Source of the DNA: Cereibacter azotoformans
GTDB taxonomy: Bacteria > Pseudomonadota > Alphaproteobacteria > Rhodobacterales > Rhodobacteraceae
Direction: 5' to 3'
DNA length: 64,000 nucleotides
NCBI GenBank assembly: GCA_017599285.1
Contig: JAGFXX010000001.1
Span: 496,001-560,000 of the forward strand
In this document: positions 46,147 through 54,647 of the stretch, piece by piece
How the letters are laid out: every line of letters starts with the position of its first letter
Numbering within the stretch: the first letter of the stretch is position 1
Position numbers and translations under genes: made by a program
Notes under the pieces: generated by a model
Databases searched by the model: none
Told to the model about the DNA's origin: nothing
The model's input: the letters and a program-made list of their open reading frames with translations, nothing else

Positions 46147-48017
46147 GCGCGCTCGCCGCCTTCGTCACGCTGGGCGGAGATCCGTCGGAAGCCGAGGGCC
46201 GGGTAAAGGCCATGCTCGCGGCCATGCCGAGCCGCGGGCCTGAGGCGCGGTCGGTGCTGCTGCCCGGCGGGGTCGCGCTGGGCCATCGGGCGCGGCACGC
46301 GGCCATGGGCCCGTGGCGGCTGCGGCCGGGCGGTCCGGTGCTGACCGGCAGCCTGAGGCTCGACAACGCCGCCGAGTTGCAGTCCGCGCTTGGACTGGCC
46401 GAGGCAGCCGATGCCGCCCTTGTGCTGGCGGCCTATGACCGCTGGGGGCTGGATCTGCCGCTTCACCTCGAGGGCGATTTCGCCCTCGTGCTGTGGGATC
46501 CGGCCGCGGGACGGCTGGTCGGGCTGCGCGACCGGTTCGGCGTCTGCCCCTTCCTTTATCGCGCCACGCCTCAGGCGGTCGCCGTCGCGTCGGATGTCGA
46601 GGCGGTGCTGGGCGCCTTTCCCGCCTGTCCCCCCGCGCTCGACGAGATCTGGATCGCCGAGTTCCTTTCGGGCCAGCCCACGTCGGCGCAGCGCACCATC
46701 CACCGGGGGATCAACCGTCTGGAACCGGCGCACATGCTGCTGGTCGAGAAGGGCCGGACCGAGATCCGCCGCTACTGGCGGCTGGAGGTCGAGCCCCGCC
46801 ACCGGCCCGACCCGCCCGAGGCGCTGCTCGAGCTGCTCGAGCGGTCGGTGGCGGCGCGGATGCGGGGCGGCACAGTGGGCGCGATGCTGAGCGGCGGGCT
46901 CGATTCCAGCACGCTCGCCGTTCTGGCCTCGCGGATGTCCGAGGCGCCGCTTCCTGTGGTGTCGATGAAGTTCGACGCCTGCCCCGAGATCGACGAGCGC
47001 GCATGGATCGGCAAGGTTCACGAGGCCGGCCGCTTCCGGCAGCTCTGGCTTGATGGCAGCGAAGCTCTCGGGGGCACCGTCGAAGAGCTTCTGGCCGAGC
47101 AGGGCGCACCGTACCTTGCGCCGAACCTGCCCACCTCGCGCTGGCTCTACCGTCGGGCGGCCGAGGCGGGGATCGAGATCCTGCTCGACGGGCACGGCGG
47201 CGACGAGGTGATCTCGTTCGGGACCTCGCGCCTGACCGAACTGGCCGCCGAGGCGCAGTGGCGGAGCCTCTGGCGGTCCACCGCCGCCGTCTCGGCGCTG
47301 TTCGGCAGCCCCCGGCGCGAGCTTTTTCTGGCATCGGCCTCGGTGGGTGCCTCGTCGCGTTGGGTCCGGGCGCTGGCCCGCCGGCTGGGGCCCAGAGCCA
47401 CCCGCGATGCGACGGCCTGGAGGCGGGCGGTTCATCCCGATCTGGTGGCGCGGACCGGCCTCGTCCAGCGCGTGCGCGAGGCGAACGGCGTGACGGTGAA
47501 GGGTGCGACGGACGACATCCGGCGCCACATCGCGCAACTGACGACACCGGGCTATCCCACCGCGCTCGAGGTGCTCGACCGTTCCGCAGCCCCGTGCGGG
47601 ATTTCGCCGCGCTATCCGTTCCTCGAGCGGCGGGTGGTCGAGCATTGCGTGGCGCAGCCCGCCTCGGCCAAGTTCCGCGACGGCATGACCCGAGCCCTGC
47701 TGCGCGACGCGATGCGCGGCCTGCTGCCCGACGAGATCCGCCTGCGGAGCAGCAAGACCGACTTCAGCCCCAACGTGCGCGAGCGTGTGCTGAGGGACTG
47801 GACCGAGAGCCTTGACCGGCTGTCCCGGCGCGATCCCGGCCAGATCGCCGATTTCGTGGATCTTGGCGTCATCCGCGGCGTCATCGACGGGCTTCGCGCG
47901 GGCGAGGCCGATACCCCCGCGCTCTTCCAGACCCTGCGCGCGATTGTGCTGGACGAATGGCTTCGGGCCCGGGAGTTCCCCGCCGCCGCCCGACTCGACA
48001 GAAGGACACCTGCATGA
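46143..48017 (+). CDS. Lasso cyclase (C, asparagine-synthetase-like)
   Basis: This 624-residue protein has an N-terminal class-II amidotransferase-like fold (YDRWGLDLPLHLEGDFALVLWD; GLRDRFGVCPFLYR). The N-terminus reads MSALAAF, so the nucleophilic Cys2 needed to release ammonia from glutamine is absent. The C-terminal synthetase domain has the ATP-pyrophosphatase loop MLSGGLDSST near residue 250 and DGHGGDEVISFGT near residue 350. It would adenylate Asp9 of the core and let Gly1 close the ring. GTG 46143 overlaps B2. It is not an ordinary asparagine synthetase because of context and missing Cys2. Confidence 0.92.
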   Translation: MSALAAFVTLGGDPSEAEGRVKAMLAAMPSRGPEARSVLLPGGVALGHRARHAAMGPWRLRPGGPVLTGSLRLDNAAELQSALGLAEAADAALVLAAYDRWGLDLPLHLEGDFALVLWDPAAGRLVGLRDRFGVCPFLYRATPQAVAVASDVEAVLGAFPACPPALDEIWIAEFLSGQPTSAQRTIHRGINRLEPAHMLLVEKGRTEIRRYWRLEVEPRHRPDPPEALLELLERSVAARMRGGTVGAMLSGGLDSSTLAVLASRMSEAPLPVVSMKFDACPEIDERAWIGKVHEAGRFRQLWLDGSEALGGTVEELLAEQGAPYLAPNLPTSRWLYRRAAEAGIEILLDGHGGDEVISFGTSRLTELAAEAQWRSLWRSTAAVSALFGSPRRELFLASASVGASSRWVRALARRLGPRATRDATAWRRAVHPDLVARTGLVQRVREANGVTVKGATDDIRRHIAQLTTPGYPTALEVLDRSAAPCGISPRYPFLERRVVEHCVAQPASAKFRDGMTRALLRDAMRGLLPDEIRLRSSKTDFSPNVRERVLRDWTESLDRLSRRDPGQIADFVDLGVIRGVIDGLRAGEADTPALFQTLRAIVLDEWLRAREFPAAARLDRRTPA

Positions 48018-48937
48018 TCGTCGAGACGTCCTCTCTCCGGCCTGCGCTGCGGACCGCCTACGGGCTCGCGTGGCGCTCGGACGTGGATCTGCCCGAGCTG
48101 GAGCCGCTGGAAGGCGACAGGGCGGCCGACCTCACGGTGCACCGTGCACCGCTCGATGATCTGCCGGGCGAGGGGGGCTTCCGCACCCGCTTTGCGCCCG
48201 ATCGGGCCGAGCTCTGGTGGCAGACGGTGGGCGGCTTCCGGGTCGAGCCGGGCCGGATCACGGCCAGCCCGCACCCCGGCGTATCGGAGGATCTCGTGGC
48301 CTATCCGCTGCTGGGCTCGGTGCTGGCGCTGGCTCTGGAGCAGTTGGGTCTCTTCACGCTCCATGCGAGCGCGGTGTCGGTGGGCGGCCGCGGCGTGGTG
48401 ATGATGGGCGACAAGGGGGCGGGCAAATCCACGACCGCGACGGCGATGATCCGCGCGGGCCATCCGCTCATCGCGGACGACATCGTGGCGGTGGACGAGA
48501 CCCTGTCGCTCCGCCCCGGCTTTCCCCAGGTCAAGCTGTCACCAGCGGCGGCCGCGGCCTTCGATGCGCCGGATGCGGTCCATCGCCCGGTGGTGCCCGA
48601 GGTGCCCGAGAAGAGCCGCGTGCTGTTGCCCGGCCGGTTCGCCCGCGGTGTCACGCCGCTCCGGCGGATCTACCGGCTTGAACGCGGTCCGGCCGAGGCC
48701 GAGCCTGCCGTGATCGCCGTGCCGCCGTTCGAGGCGCTGCCGCTGGCCCTGCGCTTTGCCTATGTCACCCGCTTCGGCGCCGAGGTGCTGAACGGCGCCG
48801 CCGGCGCCCGGCATCTGCGGCAGGCCGCGGCCATAGCCGCCAGCGGCGTCCTGCATCGCGTGATCGTGCCCCACGATCTTCGCCGGCTGCCCGAGGTGGT
48901 GGCCCTGATCGAGCGGGATGCGGAGGCTGCGGCGTGA
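48014..48937 (+). CDS. HPr-kinase-like lasso peptide kinase
   Basis: This 307-residue protein has the HPr serine kinase C-terminal fold. HASAV at residues 117-121, Walker A GDKGAGKST at 132-140, then LIADDIVAVD with Asp155-Asp156 match kinases found in paeninodin-type lasso clusters. Those enzymes phosphorylate the C-terminal serine of the precursor. Here the core also ends in Ser. The classic HPrK C-terminal loop and the N-terminal domain are different, as in those homologues. ATG 48014 overlaps the cyclase stop by 4 bases. The exporter gene overlaps its own stop. Confidence 0.88.
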   Translation: MIVETSSLRPALRTAYGLAWRSDVDLPELEPLEGDRAADLTVHRAPLDDLPGEGGFRTRFAPDRAELWWQTVGGFRVEPGRITASPHPGVSEDLVAYPLLGSVLALALEQLGLFTLHASAVSVGGRGVVMMGDKGAGKSTTATAMIRAGHPLIADDIVAVDETLSLRPGFPQVKLSPAAAAAFDAPDAVHRPVVPEVPEKSRVLLPGRFARGVTPLRRIYRLERGPAEAEPAVIAVPPFEALPLALRFAYVTRFGAEVLNGAAGARHLRQAAAIAASGVLHRVIVPHDLRRLPEVVALIERDAEAAA

Positions 48938-50784
48938 CCGACGATCATTCGCCCATCCCCGCGGTCGAGGGCTTTCGAGGCGCCGCGGCGCTGGTGCGGG
49001 CCATGGCGCGCTTCGGGCGCAAGCGGCTGGCGATAGCCCTGACCTTCCTTGTCCTCGGCAACGTGACCGAGGGCGTCTCGATCCTTCTTCTCCTGCCGAT
49101 CCTGACACTGGCCGGGCAGGGCTCATCCGACTACGCGATCGACCTCGGCGGGCGCCATCTCTTCGGCCAGCCCCTGCCGGACGTGAGCATCGGGCTTGAG
49201 GTGCTGCTGGGGGCGATCGTCCTGCTCGTGGCGCTGCAGGCGGCCTTCAACCGGGTCAAGGCGGTCTATCTGTCGGATCTCTTGCAGGATTTCGCCAACT
49301 CAACGCGCGCGGGACTCTTTTCGGCGGTGGCCTCGGCCCGGTGGGAGACGGTGGTGCGGATGCGCCGGGCCGATCTCGAACATGCGCTGACGGGCGAGAT
49401 CGACCGGATCACCTTCTCGGGCTTTGTGTCGCTGAGCCTGATCCAGATCCTCGTGGGTCTCGTGATCTACTTCGTGCTCTGCCTCGCCGTGTCGGTGCCG
49501 ATGACGCTGTTCGCCTTCGGCTTCGGCCTTGTGGCGTTGCTGTTGCTGAAACCCTACCGCAAGCTCGCCGAAAGGTATGGCCACAAGATCCAGACCGCGC
49601 GGACGGTGCAGGCGCGGCTCGTGTCCGAATTCATCACCGGGCTCAAGACCGCCCGCTCGATGAACCAGGAGCCGCACCATGTCGCCCAGTTCGAGCGCAC
49701 GCTTGACGGCACCAAGGCGGATGCCCACGACTATGCGCGCCGCAACGCGCTGGGCAACGGGCTGTTCCAGGTGGCGCTGGCGATCGGAGCCGCCGCCTTC
49801 GTGCTGCTCTCCCTCCGCTTCGTCGGGCTCGAGATGTCGCAGATGCTGGTGCTGCTCGTGATCCTGATGCGGGTCACGCCGCGGTTTCAGGGGCTGCAGG
49901 CGCAGGTGCAGGCGCTGCTGGTGGATCTCCCGGCCTGGTGGCGCGTGGTCGATCTGCAGAGCCGCCTCGAGGCCAACCGCGAGGGCGGGGCCGGCTTCGT
50001 CTCGGCGCCGGTCGCGCCGCCCCGGCACGAGATCCTGCTCGACCGCGTGACCTACCGCCACACGGAAGGATCGGAAGAAGCCGCCCTGAACGACTGCACC
50101 ATCCGGCTTCCGGTCGGGCGGGCGACGGCCCTGATCGGGGCTTCGGGGGCGGGCAAGAGCACAGTGGCCGACATCGTGATGGGGCTGATCCGGCCCGAGG
50201 CCGGGCGCCTTCTGGTCGATGGGCACGAACTGACTGAGTCCGAGCGCCGCGGCTGGCGCGAGCATCTGGCCTATGTGCCGCAGGAGACCTTCCTGCTGCA
50301 TGACACGATCCGGGCGAACCTTGCCATCGTGGCCCCCGACGCCACCGAGGAGGAGATGCACCAGGCCCTCGCCGATGCCGCCGCCGACCGTTTCGTGGCC
50401 GCCTTGCCCGAGGGGCTCGACACGCGGGTGGGGGACCGCGGCACGCTCCTGTCAGGGGGCGAACGGCAGAGGATCGCGCTGGCGCGGGCCTTCCTGAAGC
50501 GGCCGGCCGTGCTGATCCTCGACGAGGCCACCAGCGCGCTGGACTGGGAGAGCCAGAGCCGTGTGGCCCAGGCCCTCGCGCGGCGGGCGGGTGAGATGAC
50601 GGTTCTGACCATCGCGCACCGGCCCTCGATGGTGGCCTTTGCCGATCACGTCTATTCGCTGGAAGCCGGACGCGTGGTCGAGGAAGGGCCGATGGCGGAC
50701 CTCTTGCGGAAGACGGACGGGCACCTGTCCCGGATGTTCGCGCACGAGGCCTCGGAGCCTGCGCGCCTCAGACTCGCCCAGTAG
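48934..50784 (+). CDS. Lasso peptide ABC exporter (D)
   Basis: This 616-residue fused exporter has an N-terminal membrane domain of about six helices (residues ~30-330) and a C-terminal ATPase. Walker A is LIGASGAGKSTVAD near residue 400, the Q-loop is YVPQETFLLHDTIRANL, the signature is LLSGGERQRIALARAF and Walker B is VLILDEATSALDWES. The H-loop is TIAHRPSMV. It exports and may provide immunity to the mature peptide. GTG 48934 overlaps the kinase gene by 4 bases. It ends the cluster; an 87-base gap follows. Confidence 0.9.
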   Translation: MTDDHSPIPAVEGFRGAAALVRAMARFGRKRLAIALTFLVLGNVTEGVSILLLLPILTLAGQGSSDYAIDLGGRHLFGQPLPDVSIGLEVLLGAIVLLVALQAAFNRVKAVYLSDLLQDFANSTRAGLFSAVASARWETVVRMRRADLEHALTGEIDRITFSGFVSLSLIQILVGLVIYFVLCLAVSVPMTLFAFGFGLVALLLLKPYRKLAERYGHKIQTARTVQARLVSEFITGLKTARSMNQEPHHVAQFERTLDGTKADAHDYARRNALGNGLFQVALAIGAAAFVLLSLRFVGLEMSQMLVLLVILMRVTPRFQGLQAQVQALLVDLPAWWRVVDLQSRLEANREGGAGFVSAPVAPPRHEILLDRVTYRHTEGSEEAALNDCTIRLPVGRATALIGASGAGKSTVADIVMGLIRPEAGRLLVDGHELTESERRGWREHLAYVPQETFLLHDTIRANLAIVAPDATEEEMHQALADAAADRFVAALPEGLDTRVGDRGTLLSGGERQRIALARAFLKRPAVLILDEATSALDWESQSRVAQALARRAGEMTVLTIAHRPSMVAFADHVYSLEAGRVVEEGPMADLLRKTDGHLSRMFAHEASEPARLRLAQ

Positions 50785-50871
50785 GATGATCCTCACCGCC
50801 GCGGCATCCGCCATTGTGAGAATCACCTAACCTTCAGTTGGTGCTGCTCCCGGGCTCTGAGATGGGGGCAG

Positions 50872-51129
50872 TCAAAGGCCCGATTGCTGCGATTTGCCGA
50901 TCGGCAGGAGCCCGTCGGAGGGGCTGGCCGGTTGATCCGGCGGCGCGCGCCTGGCCTTTTCTTCCCGCAGCATCAGAAGGATAAGGCCGAGGTAGAGCAT
51001 CTGCGCGATCAGCAGCGTGGCGGCCACGATGCCCGCCACGGCCCATCCCGAGAAGCCCAGGTACATGGCGAGCGCGGCCGCCGCCGCCGCCGCCCCGCCC
51101 ATTCCCATCAAGAAGGCTCCGATCCGCAT
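50872..51129 (-). CDS. Small two-helix membrane protein (ExoX-like)
   Basis: This 85-residue protein has two membrane helices (MGGAAAAAAALAMYLGF, then AVAGIVAATLLIAQMLYLGLI) and a charged C-terminal tail (REEKARRAPPDQ). Length, layout and location beside a Wzc/ExoP-like gene and a galU operon resemble the ExoX/PsiA proteins that dampen exopolysaccharide synthesis by acting on ExoY. Sequence identity is not enough to be sure. The start ATG 51129 is preceded by AGGAGAGCG. A start 30 codons earlier is open but has no support. Confidence 0.6.
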   Translation of the reverse strand: MRIGAFLMGMGGAAAAAAALAMYLGFSGWAVAGIVAATLLIAQMLYLGLILLMLREEKARRAPPDQPASPSDGLLPIGKSQQSGL

Positions 51130-51300
51130 CGCGCTCTCCTGCCTTCGCAACCCGAAGTTGCGCCTCTCTTTCATAGATAGGCAGGAACTTGCCGAAAGGA
51201 AAGAGACAGGTGCGCGCACATATCAGCTGTCAGCGACGTGACGCCGAACCGTCACCTTCGGCGCACATCATGGCAGGTTGCGAAGGCGGTGCCGTGGCCC

Positions 51301-53670
51301 TCAGCTGGTTCCGCTGCGGCCCGAGAAATAGTCGCCGTATTCCTCGTAATAATGCTCGCCGCCGGTCTCGGGGACGTAGTCGCGCAGGGACTCCATATCG
51401 ACCTTGTTCAGCACGACGCCGAGGGTCTTCTCCATCAGGGCGGGCTCGTTCATCAGCGTCTCGCGCAGGAGCGTCTTGGGCGTCTTGCCCCACTCGGCCA
51501 CCATCACGATCTGATCGACCATCGGCACCACCACCCGCGCATCGACCACCGGCCCCAGGGGCGCAAGGTCGAGGATGACGTGACTGTAGCGCGCGCGCGC
51601 GGCCGCCAGCAGCTGCCGCATCCCCTTGGAGCCCAGCATCTCGCTGGAATGGGTCATCATGCCGGGCGTCACGCAGGGCAGCAGATGCACGCCGCTGTCG
51701 CCGATCACGCGCAGCGCCTTGGTCCAGTCCGCCCGGCCCAGCGCCGCTTCGACAAGCCCTATGCCCCGCGTCAGCCCAAGCCTGCGGCTGAGGCCGGGGT
51801 TGCGCGGGTCGGTGTCGATCAGCAGCACCGAATTGCCGGACGCGGCCATCACCGCGGCCAGGTTCAGCGCGACCGAAGACTTGCCCTCGCCCGGACGGAT
51901 CGAGGTGATGCCCAGGACGATCTGCGACTTGCCCGCGAGGCTCACCTCCGATGAGAAGCGGATGTTGCGGAGCGTCTCGGCATAATGCGAGCGGGGATGC
52001 TGCAGCGCGTGGATCGGCTTGCGCACGACCGGGATGCCCGGCACGGGCTCGCTCAGCTTCAGGGGCGCGCTCCGGGCCTGACGCGACAGCTGCGGCGCGC
52101 CGTTGGCGGCGTCGAAATGCGGCAGGTAGCCGAGGAACCGCTGGCCCACGTCATTCTGCACATCTTCGCCCGTCCGCAGGAAGCGGTCACGCCACTCGCG
52201 CAGGACGCCGATGCCAGCGCCGACCATCCCGCCCAGAACCAGCATCACGGCCAGCACGCGCATCGTGCTGGGGCCGATGGGGTCCATCGGGACATCCGCA
52301 TGAGCAAGGATGCGGACGTTCGAGATCGGGAAGCTCTTCTGCTGGTCGATCTCCTGAAAGCGGGTCAGGAAGGTCTGATAGAGCGTCTGCAGCGTCTCGG
52401 CGCGCTGCTCGAGAGACTTGAGCTGAACCTGCTTGCGCCCGGCCTCCGAGTTCACATCGACGGCGAGCCCGAGGCTTTCGCGCAGCGCCTGCACCTGGGC
52501 ACTGGCCACATTGAAGGAGCCGCGGGCCTCCTCGTGCAGGCGCCGCACCTCGCCGAAGAGAACGTTGGTCTGGGCGGCGACCTGCTCGCGCAGGCGGACG
52601 GCCTGCGGATGGTCGACGCCGAAGTCGCGCTCGATCCGGTCCAGCCGTGCCGAAAGGGCCGAGAGCTGGTCCTGCATCTCGATCAGCCGCTCGTTGCCCT
52701 GCAACGAGAAGCCGCTGCTGCGTTCCGACAGGAAAGCCTCGGGCCCGCTGTCAAGAATGGTCTGATAGGTGCTCATCAGCGCCTGCGCCCGCGCCGCCTC
52801 GGTCATGGACACCGCGAGATCGGAGTTGAGCTTCGAGACGTTCTCTTCGGTGATCAGCGCCCCGCGGGTCGAGACGAGGCCGTTCTCGGACCGGAAGATC
52901 TCGGCCTCGACCGCCGCTTCGCGGGCCTGGGCCTGCAACTCCTCGAGCCGTTCGCGCAGCCACTGGGTCGTGCGCTCGGTCGCGTCGTAGTTCGCGTTCA
53001 GCAGATCCGAGACATAGGCCTCGGCGTAGGCGTTCGAGATGGCGGCGGCGAGGGCGGGATCGTGCGAGGCGTAATAGATCTCGAAGACGCTCGACCGCCC
53101 GACGCGCGACACGCCGATCCTGCCGGAGAGGGCGGCCGCCACTAGCTGCCGCTTGCGCTCGGCGACCTGTTCGGGCGTGGGCGGCGGGCCGGCCGCGCCC
53201 GAGGGCGGGGCGGGGGTGATGAGGCGCATGGGCGCGCGCACGATCTCCTTGGCGTTCTCCACGACCACGGTAAGCAACGGCACCGGCGGACTGAGGAAGG
53301 AGTCGTTCTCGGTCAGATTGAGCATGTCCGTCACGGCCAGCGCCACCGGCTGCGAGCGGATGACTTCCTGCGCGCTTTCGAGAGCGTTTTCCGAGGCGCT
53401 GTTGTCGAGGGCCGACACTTCCTCGATCGTGCGGTTGACCTTTCCGGCCAGCAGCACGGTCGAGCCGGCGACGAAGGTCTTGGGCGTGGTGGCGAGGTAG
53501 GCGAGGCCGAGGCACAGGCTCATGGCGCAGGAGATCATCATCACCCGGCGCTGCCTGCGGGCGGCCCCCAGCAGGCGCGAGACGTCGATCGTGTCCGCAG
53601 CCGCCGAGGACGCAACGGGCGTGTCGATGCGTGGATCGCTGTCGGCGATACGGATTCCGAACTGCTTCAA
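51301..53670 (-). CDS. Wzc/ExoP-like polysaccharide chain-length determinant with tyrosine autokinase
   Basis: This 789-residue protein starts with a Wzz domain: a first membrane helix near residues 42-62, a long coiled coil (~200-430) and a second helix near 470 (VLAVMLVLGGMVGAGIGVL). The C-terminal BY-kinase domain has a Walker A-type ITSIRPGEGKSSVALNLAAV (near 583), Walker A' VLLIDTDPRNPGLSRR and a C-terminal tyrosine cluster EHYYEEYGDYF. It sets chain length and export of the exopolysaccharide. The proposed start is TTG 53670, which overlaps the upstream gene's stop (TTGA). Confidence 0.88.
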   Translation of the reverse strand: MKQFGIRIADSDPRIDTPVASSAAADTIDVSRLLGAARRQRRVMMISCAMSLCLGLAYLATTPKTFVAGSTVLLAGKVNRTIEEVSALDNSASENALESAQEVIRSQPVALAVTDMLNLTENDSFLSPPVPLLTVVVENAKEIVRAPMRLITPAPPSGAAGPPPTPEQVAERKRQLVAAALSGRIGVSRVGRSSVFEIYYASHDPALAAAISNAYAEAYVSDLLNANYDATERTTQWLRERLEELQAQAREAAVEAEIFRSENGLVSTRGALITEENVSKLNSDLAVSMTEAARAQALMSTYQTILDSGPEAFLSERSSGFSLQGNERLIEMQDQLSALSARLDRIERDFGVDHPQAVRLREQVAAQTNVLFGEVRRLHEEARGSFNVASAQVQALRESLGLAVDVNSEAGRKQVQLKSLEQRAETLQTLYQTFLTRFQEIDQQKSFPISNVRILAHADVPMDPIGPSTMRVLAVMLVLGGMVGAGIGVLREWRDRFLRTGEDVQNDVGQRFLGYLPHFDAANGAPQLSRQARSAPLKLSEPVPGIPVVRKPIHALQHPRSHYAETLRNIRFSSEVSLAGKSQIVLGITSIRPGEGKSSVALNLAAVMAASGNSVLLIDTDPRNPGLSRRLGLTRGIGLVEAALGRADWTKALRVIGDSGVHLLPCVTPGMMTHSSEMLGSKGMRQLLAAARARYSHVILDLAPLGPVVDARVVVPMVDQIVMVAEWGKTPKTLLRETLMNEPALMEKTLGVVLNKVDMESLRDYVPETGGEHYYEEYGDYFSGRSGTS

Positions 53671-54647
53671 GTTCTGCTCCTGGAAACGGGATAAGTATCG
53701 GTCTTGGAATCAAGGTTTGAAAGCGCCGGGGCCGATCCGCCGTAGATCGTGATCGGTCGTGCGCCGAAAAGCGCCGACAGTGTGCCCACATGCAGCGCGC
53801 CACGCAACAGCGCATTGTTCCGCCGGAGCGGATCATGCAGGGCCGCGGCCGCCATTCCGGCACAGGCCGCAACCTTGGCGAGAGCCGTCGCGCCCTGACG
53901 CGCCCGGGCAAGCCCGGTGGGCGCCGCGATCAGGCTCGCGTGGGTCTGTCCCATGCGGAATCGCCGGCGCAGCAGCCAGCCGAGGCGCGCGCGATCGGCC
54001 GGGACAGTCTCGCGGACCAGCGCCTCGGGGGCATGGCCGAGGCGACCCCCACGGCGGAGCATGGTCTCGAAGAAGGCCGTGTCCTCGCCGCCCGATCGCC
54101 CCCGCATCGGATCGAACCGCAGCCCCTCGAGCGCCGGGGCCGTGAGATCCATGAGGACATTGCAGGTGTAGCCCGACTTGATCGAGCCGTCGGGCAGGAT
54201 GGTCGGGAGCGTGTCATGCACCGCCCCCTTGCGCATCCAGGCGGGGGCATCCGCGCCATGTTCGGCCCGCACCGGGCCGAGCACCGCCTCGGCGCCCGTC
54301 CGGTTCTGGGCGGCGACAAGCGCGGCGATCCAGCCGGGCTCGACCACCTCATCGTCGTCGATGAAGGCGAGGCGGTCGATGCCGCGGGCAAGAGCCGCCT
54401 CGAGAATGGCGTTCCGGGCCACCGAGATGTTGCGCGCGGGCGCGTGCAGGTAGCAGACCGGCAGGGGCAGGGCCCGTGCCGCAGCCTCCACGGTCGCGCG
54501 CGCCGAGGGGGTTTCGTCATTGTCGGCCACGATCACGATCCCGCCCGCCCCGTCCGGCCAGTTCAGGGCGCCGATCGAGGCCAGCGTCGCCGCGACGCCG
54601 GGCCGGCGATAGGTGCAGATCCCGATCGCGATGCGCGCGCCGCTCAT
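53667..54647 (-). CDS. Family 2 glycosyltransferase
   Basis: This 326-residue enzyme has IAIGICTYRRPGVAATLASIG, IVIVADNDETPSA, ARNISVARNAILEAAL, FIDDDEVVEPGWI (metal motif near residue 110) and GEDTAFFETMLRRGGRL near 205. It is expected at the cytoplasmic membrane in exopolysaccharide unit assembly. The gene sits in a minus-strand operon galU-GT-GT-GT-exoP, with 4-base overlaps to both neighbours. ATG 54647 is used; the frame is open upstream without homology. Confidence 0.85.
   Translation of the reverse strand: MSGARIAIGICTYRRPGVAATLASIGALNWPDGAGGIVIVADNDETPSARATVEAAARALPLPVCYLHAPARNISVARNAILEAALARGIDRLAFIDDDEVVEPGWIAALVAAQNRTGAEAVLGPVRAEHGADAPAWMRKGAVHDTLPTILPDGSIKSGYTCNVLMDLTAPALEGLRFDPMRGRSGGEDTAFFETMLRRGGRLGHAPEALVRETVPADRARLGWLLRRRFRMGQTHASLIAAPTGLARARQGATALAKVAACAGMAAAALHDPLRRNNALLRGALHVGTLSALFGARPITIYGGSAPALSNLDSKTDTYPVSRSRT

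Noticed and set aside
46143..48017. Ordinary glutamine-dependent asparagine synthetase
   Set aside because: The N-terminal Cys2 is absent and the gene lies between B2 and the kinase of a lasso operon behind a matching precursor.
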